A stretch of DNA of 64,000 nt from Rhizobium sp. PP-CC-3A-592 (GCF_003217095.1 NZ_QJSR01000002.1:682001-746000); one strand, 5' to 3'. Counted from the stretch's first letter, positions 15,527 through 25,071 are shown. Translations and numbers: made by a program. Notes: generated by a model not told the origin, from the sequence alone.

Positions 15527-18367
15527 ATGCTTCGTTTCCTCGCCATTCTGCTCCTTCTCGTTTCCAGCCTGTCGCCGGTCCTCGCGCAGCAGCCGGCCCC
15601 CAGCCAGCCGCTCCCCAGCCAGCCGGCCCAAAGCCAGCCAGCCGCGCCCGCGCAGCCAACGCCTAGCCAGCCCCCGGCAACACCCGCCACACCGGCTGCG
15701 AGCGTCGGACGGCAGAATGCCGGCGATGGCGGGGCGGTGCGGGACAGGCTGGACGATGCGCAGGCCGATACGGCACAGCAGCTTGACGCGGCGCGCAAGC
15801 GGCTCGATTCGCTTACGGCACAGGTCGAGACGGCCGACGCTGCGGAAACCGCACGCTCGACCCAGGCCAACAATTCGAATGCTGCCGACAACCGGCTGGC
15901 CGAAATCAAGGCGCAGGTCGATGATCTGTCGCAGCAGGTCGGCGGCCAGATGGATGCGGCCCGCACCCGCATCGAGCAGATCAAGGCGCGGCTGACCGAA
16001 CTCGGCGATCCGCCGTCGGCCGGTGCCGAGCCCGAAGCTTCCGTCGTGACCGAGGAGCGCGGCCGCCTGATCGCCGAGCGCAACGCCCTGAACGCCGTGA
16101 CCGGAACGGCCGAAACGCTCGTTGCGGATGCCAACGCGCTCTCGACGACGATCACCGAGAAGCGCCGCGTTCTGTTTTCCAGCACGCTGCTGCGGCACAC
16201 GGACATCAACATCGACATGCTGGTCGATGCGGGCCAGGCGCTCGTGGTCGAGGCACAGGCGTTCTCCCGCAACATCGGTAGCTGGCTGACCTTCGTCTTC
16301 ACCTTCAAGCGCGTGCCGCTGATGTCGGCCATGTTCCTGTCGCTCTGCTCGGCGCTGGTGCTTCTGGCCGGCACGCATCGGCTTTTCGCGCCGCTTCTGC
16401 GCCGCTCGGTGCGGGATCTCAACCCGACCTACATCGCCCGCCTGTCGCGCGCCTTCGGTTCGACGCTGGTGCCCACCATCGCATCTGCCACCTTCGCGAC
16501 GACGGCCTTCTTCTTTCTCCAGTCCTTCAATGTGCTCAGGCCGGATATCGCGCCGATCGTGGTGACGTTTCTGGCGCTCTGCGTCGCCCTGCAATTCGTC
16601 TGGACGATCTCGACGGCGGTGCTTGCGCCCGGCCAAGCCGTCTGGCGGCTGGTGCGGGTGTCGGATCGTGGCGCGCGACTGCTGGTCGCCCTCATCATGG
16701 CGATGGCCTTCGCAAACCTGTTCGATTATCTGCTGGAGACGATCAGCGTCACGCTCGGCTCGCCTTTGGTGCTGACGGTCGCCAAAAGCCTGATCGCCTC
16801 GATCCTCATCGGCCTGCTCCTGATGGCGATCGCGCTGATCCGCCCGGTCATTCCGCAAGGCGAGCCGCTGGACGGGCAGGGGCGGCCGTGGCCGCGCGCC
16901 ATCACCATTCTCCTGCTGCTTGCCGGCCTCGGGCTGATCACGGCGGCGCTCTCCGGCTATGTCGGGCTGGCGCGCTTCATCGCCACGCAGATCGTCGTCA
17001 CCGGCGCAATCTTCGTCACCATGTATATCGGCATCCTCACAGGCAAGGCGCTGGCCAAGCAGAACGCGCTCGCCAAGACCGTTGGCGGCCGTTACCTGTC
17101 GCATCGTTACCGGCTGGAGCCGATGGCGCTCGACCAGATCGGGCTTGCGGTCGGTCTCAGCATCTACCTGCTCGTCGCCATGTTCTTCGTGCCGCTGCTG
17201 CTCCTGCAATGGGGCTTCAAGATCGCGGATATCGAGGCCTGGGCCTACCGGATCTTCACCGAGATCCGCATCGGCACGATCACCATCTCGCTGGTCGGTA
17301 TCTTCGCCGGCATCCTGCTCTTCGTGCTCGGCTTCGTCATCACCCGCTGGCTGCAGCGCTGGATCGATGGCAGCGTGCTGGCGCGCAGCCGGGTCGATCT
17401 CGGCGTGCGCAACTCGGTCAAGACGGGCATCGGCTATCTCGGCATGGGCATTGCCGGCCTGATCGGCATTTCCGCCGCGGGCCTCGACCTGTCGAGCCTT
17501 GCGCTGGTCGCCGGTGCCCTGTCCCTCGGTGTCGGTTTCGGCCTCCAGAACATCGTCTCGAACTTTGTCTCCGGCCTCATCCTGCTCGTCGAGCGACCGT
17601 TCAAGGTGGGCGACTGGGTCATCTCCGGAACGACCGAGGGCTTCGTCAAGCGCATCTCGGTGCGCGCGACCGAGATCGAGACGTTCCAGCGGCAGACGAT
17701 CATGGTGCCGAACTCGCTGTTCATCAACGCGTCCGTCGGCAACTGGACCCACCGCAACAAGCTCGGACGTGTCGATATCACCTTTTCCGCGCACTCCTCC
17801 AACGATCCGCGCAAGGTGGTGGAATCGCTGCGAGCTGCGGTGACGGGGCTTCCAAACATCCTGCGCAACCCCGAGCCGATCATCGTCTTCCGCGGCTTCA
17901 CGTCGTCCGAGCTCGAGTTCGAGGTGCGCGTGTTCCTCGCCGATATCCTGCAGGGCATCTCCGTTCGCACGGATGTCCGCATGGCTGTCTTCGAGCGCTT
18001 TCAGGCCGATGGCATCGCGCTGGGCGGTCCGGCGGCACCCGAAGTGCCGATCAAGATCTCGCCGGAGGATGCCGAAGTGCTCTCGGCCATCTTCCAGGGG
18101 ACGCGGTCTGAGGCTGCAAGGGGGTCCTCGCTGTTGCCGGGGGACGCCGGCGGCTATGTGGAGCAGCCGAGCGTCGAGCCGCCGGATAGCCGCGGCAATG
18201 ATGTGCCGGACTCTTCCGAGAGCGACCGGCGTGATGCGCTGCGGGGCGAGGAGCTGCGTGCCGACGCCAAGCCCGGCGTTTCCGCTGCGGCATCGCCCGC
18301 ACCGGAGAAGGGCACGGACGGGACGAAAAGCGGTCCCCGCAAGCGCCGGCCCGGCCGTCCGCGCTGA
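15527..18367 (+). CDS. large mechanosensitive channel of the DUF3772/MscS family
   Basis: A 946-residue protein. It has a signal peptide (1-20, LAQQ junction), a Pro/Gln/Ser-repeat segment (about 22-60), a periplasmic coiled-coil DUF3772-type region (about 65-220), roughly eleven membrane spans (about 245-640) and a C-terminal MscS core (about 645-830). The core includes GLSSLALVAGALSLGVG-type pore residues, GFGLQNIVSNFVSGLILL and the beta domain IMVPNSLFIN. A charged, disordered Arg/Lys-rich tail follows. It should open under membrane tension during osmotic downshock. A GTG at 15506 is an alternative start adding seven residues. Very high GC gives a long open frame on the opposite strand that is not a gene. 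Confidence 0.92.
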   Translation: MLRFLAILLLLVSSLSPVLAQQPAPSQPLPSQPAQSQPAAPAQPTPSQPPATPATPAASVGRQNAGDGGAVRDRLDDAQADTAQQLDAARKRLDSLTAQVETADAAETARSTQANNSNAADNRLAEIKAQVDDLSQQVGGQMDAARTRIEQIKARLTELGDPPSAGAEPEASVVTEERGRLIAERNALNAVTGTAETLVADANALSTTITEKRRVLFSSTLLRHTDINIDMLVDAGQALVVEAQAFSRNIGSWLTFVFTFKRVPLMSAMFLSLCSALVLLAGTHRLFAPLLRRSVRDLNPTYIARLSRAFGSTLVPTIASATFATTAFFFLQSFNVLRPDIAPIVVTFLALCVALQFVWTISTAVLAPGQAVWRLVRVSDRGARLLVALIMAMAFANLFDYLLETISVTLGSPLVLTVAKSLIASILIGLLLMAIALIRPVIPQGEPLDGQGRPWPRAITILLLLAGLGLITAALSGYVGLARFIATQIVVTGAIFVTMYIGILTGKALAKQNALAKTVGGRYLSHRYRLEPMALDQIGLAVGLSIYLLVAMFFVPLLLLQWGFKIADIEAWAYRIFTEIRIGTITISLVGIFAGILLFVLGFVITRWLQRWIDGSVLARSRVDLGVRNSVKTGIGYLGMGIAGLIGISAAGLDLSSLALVAGALSLGVGFGLQNIVSNFVSGLILLVERPFKVGDWVISGTTEGFVKRISVRATEIETFQRQTIMVPNSLFINASVGNWTHRNKLGRVDITFSAHSSNDPRKVVESLRAAVTGLPNILRNPEPIIVFRGFTSSELEFEVRVFLADILQGISVRTDVRMAVFERFQADGIALGGPAAPEVPIKISPEDAEVLSAIFQGTRSEAARGSSLLPGDAGGYVEQPSVEPPDSRGNDVPDSSESDRRDALRGEELRADAKPGVSAAASPAPEKGTDGTKSGPRKRRPGRPR

Positions 18368-18539
18368 CCGTCGTTCGGGAGTTGACGGTATGAACGTGAC
18401 GCCGGCGAAGAATGTTTTTGTATTCTCTGCCGGTTTGTCGCGGTATTCCTGAAAAAGCCACCCTAGGTAGCGGCCTTTTAACGACTGCGAAAACCTTTTT
18501 TGCTAATGTCTCCCTCAGTGTAGAAAAAGAGAGCGCGCA

Positions 18540-19373
18540 ATGTCGTTTTTCGGTGTGTCGGGGATGTATTACTCCGGAGAGTCCCTGCAACAGCACCGTA
18601 TCGTGCTCGCGGAAGATAGTAATCTCTTCGCGGCAATGGTGTCGAAGCGTCTCAAGGAACTCCTCGATATCGATGTCATCGTCTGTAAGGACTATGACGA
18701 AGTCACTTTCGCCATCGAGAACGCTTCCTTCCCCGCGACGCTTGCGATCTCGAATATCAATCTGCCCGGCGCTGAGAACGGCGAGGCCCTGTCCTATCTG
18801 GTCGATATGAGCATTCCGACCATCGTGTTCACGGGCACGTTTCAGGAGAGCACGCGCGAGTCGATCCTCGCCAAGGACATCGTCGATTACATCATCAAGG
18901 ACAGCGTCTTCGCCGTCGATATGCTGGTGGAATCCGTCTGCCGCTTTCTGACCAATCACCGGCACCACGTGATGATCGTGGACGACAGCCCGACGGCGCG
19001 TGCGCTTCTGACGACGCAGCTCAAGCGGTTCAATTTCCGCGTCAGCACCGCCGATTGCGGCGCGACCGCGCTGGAACTCCTCAAGCGCCACTCGGATATC
19101 GGCCTCGTCATCACCGACTACAACATGCCCGATATCGACGGCTTCGAGCTGACCCGGCGCATTCGTGGCGCCTATGGTCCGCACCAGCTGCGCATCATCG
19201 GCGTATCCTCCTCCACGAACCGTCTTCTGTCCGCGCGCTTCCTGAAGGCCGGCGGCAACGACTTCATCATGCGGCCGTTCGTCAACGAGGAGTTCTACTG
19301 CCGCGTCAACCAGAACCTGGACACGCTGACGAAGATCCGCACGCTCGGCTCGCAGATGGCGCTCAGCGCCTGA
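18540..19373 (+). CDS. double-receiver (REC-REC) response regulator, first receiver lacking the phospho-acceptor Asp
   Basis: A 277-residue protein with two CheY-like receiver domains (about 20-140 and 143-265) and no output domain. Receiver 1 keeps the acidic pair (ED, 25-26), the FTG Thr and the IIK Lys, but the phospho-acceptor site reads NINLP with Asn72 in place of Asp. Receiver 2 has DD (148-149) and the acceptor Asp193 (TDYNMPDIDG), while its usual KP pair is RP. It lies upstream of a paralogue with a GGDEF domain, and the two share clear similarity across both receivers. It probably acts as a phosphorylated adaptor; the partner kinase is not in the window. Confidence 0.88.
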   Translation: MSFFGVSGMYYSGESLQQHRIVLAEDSNLFAAMVSKRLKELLDIDVIVCKDYDEVTFAIENASFPATLAISNINLPGAENGEALSYLVDMSIPTIVFTGTFQESTRESILAKDIVDYIIKDSVFAVDMLVESVCRFLTNHRHHVMIVDDSPTARALLTTQLKRFNFRVSTADCGATALELLKRHSDIGLVITDYNMPDIDGFELTRRIRGAYGPHQLRIIGVSSSTNRLLSARFLKAGGNDFIMRPFVNEEFYCRVNQNLDTLTKIRTLGSQMALSA

Positions 19374-19666
19374 TCTGACGAACGGAGACACTCTCGGGTC
19401 CAATGTCACCGACATGACGCTTGCGCGTGCCTGATGCGCACCAGGCGCCCGTTCCCGGGCGCTTGGTGTTTGCGTTGCGCCACGCCGATCCCCCCGATCT
19501 TCCATCCGTGGCGACGTGTACCCTGTACCGTTTTCGGGTCGCGTTAACGGAACACAAAACCCTTTGTGGTAAGTCATACGAGACATAACAGATCCCGCCT
19601 GCGCAGCGTCGACGGCCGGGATCTTGAGGGGAGCAGAACCGGCATACGGTATCCTGCTCGAAAAGG

Positions 19667-20995
19667 GTGGGGACCTTGACGTTCAGCAAGCAAGAGCAGA
19701 CCGGCGATGTCGCGCTGAAGCGGAGCGGCAGGCATCTGCTGCTGATCGAAGATTCCCGCGTCTTCTCGACGCTCATCCGTCACGAGATCCAGAACGGCGA
19801 GGCGATGACGGTGACGCATTGCGCCTCGCTCGGCGACGTCACGCGGGCGCTGGAGTGCCAGAGCTTCGATGTCGCCGTGCTCGACCTCAACCTTCCCGAC
19901 GCGCCGAACTGCGAGGCGCTCGACCTCGTGCTCTCGCACGGCATTCCCGCCATCGTCTTCACCGGCAGTTTCAACGACAGCACGCGCGAGCGCGTCATGG
20001 CGCGCGGTGTCGTGGACTGCATCATCAAGAACGAGCGCGACTCGGTGTCTTCGGTCGTCGCGGCCGTCCATCGCATGCTCAGCAATGCCGGCACGAACGT
20101 GCTGGTGGCGGACGACGATGCGGAACGCCGGCAGGCGCTGGCGTCGGTCCTGCGCGAGCAGCGGTTTCAGGTGACCGAGGCGACGACGGGGCAGGACGTG
20201 CTCAGCGCCGTGATGGAGGGCCGCGTCGATCTCGTCATCTCGGAATATGCATCTAGCGATCTCTCCGCGCAGCAGCTTCTCGTCGGCCTGCGGTCCTATG
20301 AATGCGAAACGACGGTGCCGATCATCGCCATGGCCCCACAGTCTGCCCGGGGGCAGGCGGCGCGCTTTCTCAAAGGCGGCGGCGCCGACTTCGTCGAGCG
20401 GCCGTTCGACCGCGACGAGTTCATCAGCCGCATCAACCGGTCGATCACCGTCCACCGGCGCATCGCCTCGCTGCAGCGGCTGGCGTCGCGCGATTACCTC
20501 ACCGACCTCTACAACAGACGCTTCTTCTTTCAGGAGGGGCCACGCATTGTCGAGCAGTGCTTCCGCCGCAATGCGGGTTCCTCGATCGCCATTCTCGACA
20601 TCGACCACTTCAAGCGCCTGAACGACACGTTCGGCCACGAGGTGGGCGATCTCGTGCTGAAGGCGGTCGCACGCACGCTGCGCAATTTCGTCGGCAACGA
20701 CCACCTGCTCGCCCGCCTCGGCGGCGAGGAGTTCGGCGTGTTGTTCGACGGGCTCGATATCTCCGCCGCCACCCTCTATTGCGAGCAACTCCGGGAGACG
20801 ATCGCAAGGACGCAGGTCGTCACCGACGACGAGGACCTGTCAGTCACCGTGTCGATCGGCCTTGCGCCCATCGAGCAGCGCGAGGTGTTCGACAACTATC
20901 TCCACGCCGCCGACCAGTTCCTGTACATGGCCAAACATGCCGGTCGGAACCGGATCGTCTCGGAACTTACGATGATCAATACGATGGCGTCCTGA
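19667..20995 (+). CDS. REC-REC-GGDEF diguanylate cyclase
   Basis: A 442-residue protein. Receiver 1 (about 22-140) has acceptor Asp73 (LDLNLPD). Receiver 2 (about 143-262) has Glu193 where the acceptor Asp should be (SEYASSD), a natural phosphomimic or dead site. The GGDEF domain (about 275-435) has DxLTxLxNRR, the DIDHFKRLNDTFGHEVGD metal/GTP site and the active signature GGEEF (352-356). No RxxD inhibitory site precedes the signature. It should make c-di-GMP when receiver 1 is phosphorylated. The frame allows GTG at 19667 or TTG at 19676; AAAAGGG is better placed for the TTG. Confidence 0.9.
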   Translation: MGTLTFSKQEQTGDVALKRSGRHLLLIEDSRVFSTLIRHEIQNGEAMTVTHCASLGDVTRALECQSFDVAVLDLNLPDAPNCEALDLVLSHGIPAIVFTGSFNDSTRERVMARGVVDCIIKNERDSVSSVVAAVHRMLSNAGTNVLVADDDAERRQALASVLREQRFQVTEATTGQDVLSAVMEGRVDLVISEYASSDLSAQQLLVGLRSYECETTVPIIAMAPQSARGQAARFLKGGGADFVERPFDRDEFISRINRSITVHRRIASLQRLASRDYLTDLYNRRFFFQEGPRIVEQCFRRNAGSSIAILDIDHFKRLNDTFGHEVGDLVLKAVARTLRNFVGNDHLLARLGGEEFGVLFDGLDISAATLYCEQLRETIARTQVVTDDEDLSVTVSIGLAPIEQREVFDNYLHAADQFLYMAKHAGRNRIVSELTMINTMAS

Positions 20996-21024
20996 GACTC
21001 GACAAGCGGATTGGGCGAGCGGAC

Positions 21025-22047
21025 TTAACGAGCGGACTGGGCGAGCGTCACCTTGCGGTCGGCGCGCTCCTGCTGCGGGGAGCGGTTGTAGAGTTCGCGA
21101 TAACACTTGGAGAAGTGCGACGCGGAGACGAAGCCGCAGGCGACGGCCACCTCGACCACCGGCATGGCCGACTGGACGAGGAGGTGGCGCGCGCGGTCAA
21201 GCCGGATTTCCAGATAGTAGCGGGCAGGCGAGCGTCCCATCTCCTGCCGGAACAGCCGCTCGATCTGGCGCCGGGAAAGTCCGGCACTGTCGGCAAGTTC
21301 CAGCAGCGACAAAGGTTCGGCGAGATTGCCTTCCATCAGCTCGATGATCGACAGAACCTTGGCATTCTGCACGCCGAGGCGCGCGCGCAGCGGCAGGCGC
21401 TGGCGATCGTGCGGGCCGCGGACGCGATCCGTCAGCGCCTGTTCGCAGACGCGATTGACGAGGTTCTCGCCGAAATCCTGATCGATCAAATTCAGCATCA
21501 TGTCGAGCGAGGCGGTGCCGCCGGCGCAGGTGTAGATGTTGCTGTCGATCTCGTAGAGATCCGCAAAGACGTCGACCTGCGGGAAGGCTTCGGCGAAGCC
21601 CGGCAGGTTTTCCCAGTGGATGGCGCAGCGCTTGCCCGTCAGCAGGCCGGCGGAAGCCAGCACATGGGCGCCCGTACAGAGGCTACCGACGGCGACGCCG
21701 CGATTGTAGACCTCACGAAGCCAGGCATTGACGGATTTGTTCTGAAAATCTTCCACGAAGACGCCGGAACAGACCAGCACCATCGACGGCCGGCTCTCGC
21801 CGCCCAGATGCTTGCGTTCGTCGGCGACCGACGAGTTGACCTCCAGCGCGATACCGCTGGAGGAGACGACCTGTGCGCCGTCCGTCGAGGCGAGCCGCCA
21901 GGAATAGGCGTCGTAGCCCAGCATCCGGTTGGCGATCCGCAGCGTCTCGATGGCGGCTGCGAAGGGCAGAAGCGAAAAATTGGGAACAAGGAAGAAGACC
22001 AGCGAGCGCTTGGCAGTGAGCGGCTTGTTCACGAGCGATATCTCCAT
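21025..22047 (-). CDS. GlxA-family transcriptional regulator (DJ-1/PfpI-like domain plus AraC HTH)
   Basis: A 340-residue regulator. Residues about 13-195 form a class-I amidotransferase/DJ-1-like domain including the nucleophile-elbow segment GSLCTGAHVLASAGLL and HWENLPGFAEAFP. Residues about 225-325 form the double AraC helix-turn-helix (LSLLELADSAGLSRRQIERLFRQEMGRSPARYYLEIRLDRAR, then VAVACGFVSASHFSKCYRELYNRSP). The family includes regulators of choline, glycine-betaine, carnitine and arginine use. The ligand here is unknown. ATG 22047 was chosen at the natural domain start, as longer frames run into intergenic sequence. It converges on the diguanylate cyclase gene with a 29-base gap. Confidence 0.9.
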   Translation of the reverse strand: MEISLVNKPLTAKRSLVFFLVPNFSLLPFAAAIETLRIANRMLGYDAYSWRLASTDGAQVVSSSGIALEVNSSVADERKHLGGESRPSMVLVCSGVFVEDFQNKSVNAWLREVYNRGVAVGSLCTGAHVLASAGLLTGKRCAIHWENLPGFAEAFPQVDVFADLYEIDSNIYTCAGGTASLDMMLNLIDQDFGENLVNRVCEQALTDRVRGPHDRQRLPLRARLGVQNAKVLSIIELMEGNLAEPLSLLELADSAGLSRRQIERLFRQEMGRSPARYYLEIRLDRARHLLVQSAMPVVEVAVACGFVSASHFSKCYRELYNRSPQQERADRKVTLAQSAR

Positions 22048-22450
22048 GCAGGGCAGATGGCTATTCGTCGCTTGGGCACGGCCGACGAGCTTGCCTGAAT
22101 GCGACACTGGCATGGATGGTCGCGACTGCCAAGGAACAAAATTTGCGACATCCTGCGCCGTGCCTGAAAAAGCATCTGCCGATGGTGCAAACGCCCAATT
22201 ATGTTGCTTTGCAGCATATGGGCTGGAGGATGGAGCCGGCGATAAAGGCCCGGTCTCTGTTTCGACTGATCTGTTTGCGACGCATGGATATGCGGTGGCT
22301 TTGTCGGAAACAGAAGGATCGAAAGTCATCTCGTTCGGGCGTGAGCACGACACAAAAAAGGGCGTCCTGCCGGTCGGCAAAACGCCCTTTTGTCAGGACC
22401 GCGGCGTCCTGGACACGGCGGGTCGTTTTTGGCTTCTTTGGCGGACGGGA
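22048..22450. other. intergenic region upstream of the GlxA-type regulator
   Basis: This 403-base stretch holds the promoter region of the AraC regulator and, at its right end, the terminator of the DUF1127 gene. Base composition is less GC-rich than in neighbouring genes. No further gene or RNA was recognised. Confidence 0.5.
22356..22391 (-). terminator. bidirectional-looking intrinsic terminator
   Basis: A perfect 10-bp stem AAAAGGGCGT/ACGCCCTTTT encloses a 16-base loop. The T-run is present in both orientations. It lies 60 bases beyond the stop of the minus-strand DUF1127 gene, its most likely target. Confidence 0.75.
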
Positions 22451-22657
22451 TCATTGCGCAGGCGTGTTCCGGTTGTCGGTTGATGCGGGAAAGCCGATGT
22501 CCTTGAGCGTGTCATAGGACAGCGATGCCAGAGCGCGTTCCGAGCGTCTGTCCTGCCATGTCTTGACGATGCGATGTGCGAGCGACGTTGCGCCAGCAAG
22601 CGCACGCGATCCGAATGATGGGGTCGAGGGTGAACTCGAGAGGCTGAAGGTAGACAT
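22451..22657 (-). CDS. DUF1127 (YjiS-like) small protein
   Basis: A 68-residue protein: a Ser/Pro-rich N-terminus followed by the DUF1127 core (IVKTWQDRRSERALASLSYDTLKDIGFP, about 30-57). In Agrobacterium and Rhodobacter, small DUF1127 proteins are involved in RNA turnover and phosphate or stress physiology, and several bind RNA through the Arg-rich helix. It ends at the terminator 22356-22391. A second DUF1127 gene lies about 100 bases upstream on the same strand. Confidence 0.85.
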   Translation of the reverse strand: MSTFSLSSSPSTPSFGSRALAGATSLAHRIVKTWQDRRSERALASLSYDTLKDIGFPASTDNRNTPAQ

Positions 22658-22760
22658 TCTACTGGTTCCTTTTGATGGGGTTCTTCAAAAGGTCGCGACC
22701 ATGAAGGCATCATGTCGCAACCCGGTCTATCAATCCAACGAATAGAATTGATGCGTCAGT

Positions 22761-22982
22761 TCAGTATTCTTGATGGTCGTTGACGGCGGACACCCCGATG
22801 TCGCGGCGGACCACCGCGGGAAGATTCTGCAATTGCCGGCGCGTGATCCGGCGTGTCGCCAAAAGTTTTTGCCGGTCGATGATCGCCCTCACGATGCGGA
22901 TGATCGCGCCGACGGGATGGCGGGCCGATTCCGCCGGATCCGAGATGGTTCTCGTCTTGAAGGGAATGATGTTGCTGTTCAT
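22761..22982 (-). CDS. second DUF1127-type small basic protein
   Basis: A 73-residue Arg-rich protein. The C-terminal half (RRITRRQLQNLPAVVRRDIGVS) matches the DUF1127 pattern of an L-x2-L-x4-L/V-RRDIG motif. The start at 22982 (MNSNIIPFKT) is preceded by GGAG at about ten bases. Longer in-frame starts would overlap the LysR promoter region and are less likely. It is divergent from the LysR gene, so it could be its target. Confidence 0.68.
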   Translation of the reverse strand: MNSNIIPFKTRTISDPAESARHPVGAIIRIVRAIIDRQKLLATRRITRRQLQNLPAVVRRDIGVSAVNDHQEY

Positions 22983-23088
22983 GGCCGGCGTCTCCGTTGC
23001 CCGTGCCTTGACAATGCGCGTCGGTCGATGTTCAATCAAACGAAATGAACTCATGGTATCGTTCAGTTTTTCTGATGATGGATCCGAC

Positions 23089-23973
23089 ATGAACATGATG
23101 ATGCGGCATGCGCTGCCGATGCTCGAAATCGACGTGCTCAAGACCTTCGTGGCCATTGCCGAGACCGGCAATTTCACCACGGCAGCCGAGGCCGTCTATC
23201 GCACGCCGTCGGCCGTCTCGATGCAGATCAAGAAGCTGGAGGAGCTTCTTGGTTGCGCGCTGTTCCTGCGGGATGCGCGCTCGGTGTCGCTGACGCCGAA
23301 GGGGGAGGTTCTGCTGGGCTTTGCCCGGCGCATGCTGGCGCTCAACAATGAAGCGGTCACGCGCTTCCTCATGCCGGACATGCACGGTGTGGTGCGCCTC
23401 GGCGCGCCGGAAGATCTTGGCGAGCGTATCCTTCCCGACGTTCTCAAACGGTTCGGGGAGACCTTTCCGAACGTCACGGTCGATGTCACCATCGGGCAGA
23501 GCAATGTCATGCGCAAACGCGTCGAGGAGCGGCGCATGGACATCGTGATCTACAACAGCTTTCCGAGCGAGACGCTCCTCGACGGCGAGATCCTCATGGA
23601 GGAACGGCTCGTCTGGGCGGGTACAAGGTGCGGCACCGCCCATCTGCGCGAGCCACTGCCCGTCTCGATGTGGGAAGACGGCTGCGTCTGGCGGGCCGAT
23701 GCGATCGACAAGCTGAACAAGGCGGGGCGCGCCTACCGCGTGGCTTTTCTCAGCGCACACACAACCGGCCAGAAGGCGGCGATCCTCGCCGACCTCGCGA
23801 TTGCGCCGCTGCCCCGCTATCTCGTGCAGGGCGACCTCGTGGAGCTTGGGCCGGCGGAAGGCCTGCCGGATCTCGGAACCTACAATATCGGCATCCAGAT
23901 GATCGAGGACGCCTCGGCGCCGGTGCTGGCGGTTGCCGAGCATGTCCGGGCCGCCTGCATCGCGCTTGTCTGA
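23089..23973 (+). CDS. LysR-family transcriptional regulator
   Basis: A 294-residue regulator with an N-terminal winged HTH (about 11-70, including LKTFVAIAETGNFTTAAEAVYRTPSAVSMQIKKLEELLG) and a periplasmic-binding-like effector domain (about 98-285). The effector domain is in the subgroup with the VRLGAPEDLGERILP opening common in rhizobia. Possible starts are 23053, 23089 and 23119; 23089 is preceded by GGATCC at a usable distance. It is divergent from the second DUF1127 gene and converges on topoisomerase IB with 3 bases between stops. The effector is unknown. Confidence 0.88.
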   Translation: MNMMMRHALPMLEIDVLKTFVAIAETGNFTTAAEAVYRTPSAVSMQIKKLEELLGCALFLRDARSVSLTPKGEVLLGFARRMLALNNEAVTRFLMPDMHGVVRLGAPEDLGERILPDVLKRFGETFPNVTVDVTIGQSNVMRKRVEERRMDIVIYNSFPSETLLDGEILMEERLVWAGTRCGTAHLREPLPVSMWEDGCVWRADAIDKLNKAGRAYRVAFLSAHTTGQKAAILADLAIAPLPRYLVQGDLVELGPAEGLPDLGTYNIGIQMIEDASAPVLAVAEHVRAACIALV

Positions 23974-23976
23974 TCG

Positions 23977-25071
23977 TCAGGCGCTGTCCGTCGTCTTCTT
24001 CAGCCAGCGCAGCACGCGGATTTCGTCGTCGTTCATCCAGCGCGTCATTTTTTCGCTGGTGCTCTTGCGCTGCGCGCGGAGCGTGCGCAGTTCCCCATTC
24101 TCGAAATCCTCGAACACCTTGGGGTGGATGTAGGAGCTCCGGCACACGGCGCGCGTATTGACCAGTGCGGCTGCGATGCCATCCACCGCCTCGTTGATCT
24201 GGCGCTTGCGCTGCCGCTCGCTCGTTGCCGGCTCCACGGTCGAAAGCGCCGTCGCCGCCATCTGCGTTGCGCCCCAGGTGCGGAACTGGCGCGAGGAGAA
24301 CTCACCGCCGGTCGCCTCGCGTATATAGGCGTTCACGTCCTGCGAGCGGATCTGGTGGCGCTCGCCGTCCTCGTCGAGATACTGGAACAGGTGCTGGCCG
24401 GGCAACTCCTGCAGCGAGCGGATGATGCGGGTGATCCGGCGGTCATTGTGGCTGAGGCGCCATTCCTTGCCCGATTTGCCCTTGAACTGGAAGTGCACGC
24501 TTGATCCCGACACTTTCACATGCCGATTTTTAAGCGTCGTCAGGCCATAGGAGCCGTTTTCTTCGGCATAGACCGTATTGCCGACGCGGATGAACAGGTG
24601 GTCGAGCAGCCAGACGATGGTGGCGAGCGCCTTTTCCATGCCCGGCGTGCGTATGCGCAAATCGTGATCCACGCGCTCGCGGATTCGCGGCAGGCGTGAC
24701 GCGAAGGACGGCAGCAGCGCGAACTTTGCCTTGCCGCGCTCGGCGTGCCAGTCGGCATGGTAGCGATATTGCTTGCGGCCGCGCGCATCCTTGCCGATCG
24801 CCTGCAGATGCGTCTGCGGATCGGGCGAAATCAGAACCTCGGTATAGGCGGGGGGAATGGCGAGCGCCGCGATGCGCTCGACTTCACCCGGATCGGAGAT
24901 GCGCTGGCCATCGGGTCCGTAGTAGAGGAAGCCGTTCTTCCCCTGCTTGCGGGTGATGCCCTCTTCAAGACGGGAGAGATAGACGAGTTCGGGCACCGGC
25001 GTATCGCCGGCTTGCCCGGCGTCGCGTTTTTTGCCGACCGAAGCGGCGATCGAGGCTGTGATCTGGTCCAC
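23977..25071 (-). CDS. DNA topoisomerase IB (poxvirus/eukaryotic type)
   Basis: A 364-residue enzyme that relaxes supercoils through a 3'-phosphotyrosyl intermediate. The N-terminal beta domain (about 25-100) has GKNGFLYYGPDGQRI and the DPQTHLQAIGKDARGRKQYRYH block. The catalytic domain has VWLLDHLFIRVGN, YGLTTLKNRHV, the catalytic Arg/Lys/His helices and the active Tyr314 in SSYIHP. Length is normal for bacterial TopIB. These enzymes are accessory to the essential TopA and are scattered in alphaproteobacteria. It is a single gene. Confidence 0.92.
   Translation of the reverse strand: MDQITASIAASVGKKRDAGQAGDTPVPELVYLSRLEEGITRKQGKNGFLYYGPDGQRISDPGEVERIAALAIPPAYTEVLISPDPQTHLQAIGKDARGRKQYRYHADWHAERGKAKFALLPSFASRLPRIRERVDHDLRIRTPGMEKALATIVWLLDHLFIRVGNTVYAEENGSYGLTTLKNRHVKVSGSSVHFQFKGKSGKEWRLSHNDRRITRIIRSLQELPGQHLFQYLDEDGERHQIRSQDVNAYIREATGGEFSSRQFRTWGATQMAATALSTVEPATSERQRKRQINEAVDGIAAALVNTRAVCRSSYIHPKVFEDFENGELRTLRAQRKSTSEKMTRWMNDDEIRVLRWLKKTTDSA

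Noticed and set aside
15338-17794. 818-codon open frame opposite the MscS gene
   Set aside because: It is a GC-driven mirror frame, rich in Arg/Asp/His, with no family features; the plus-strand channel is clearly real.
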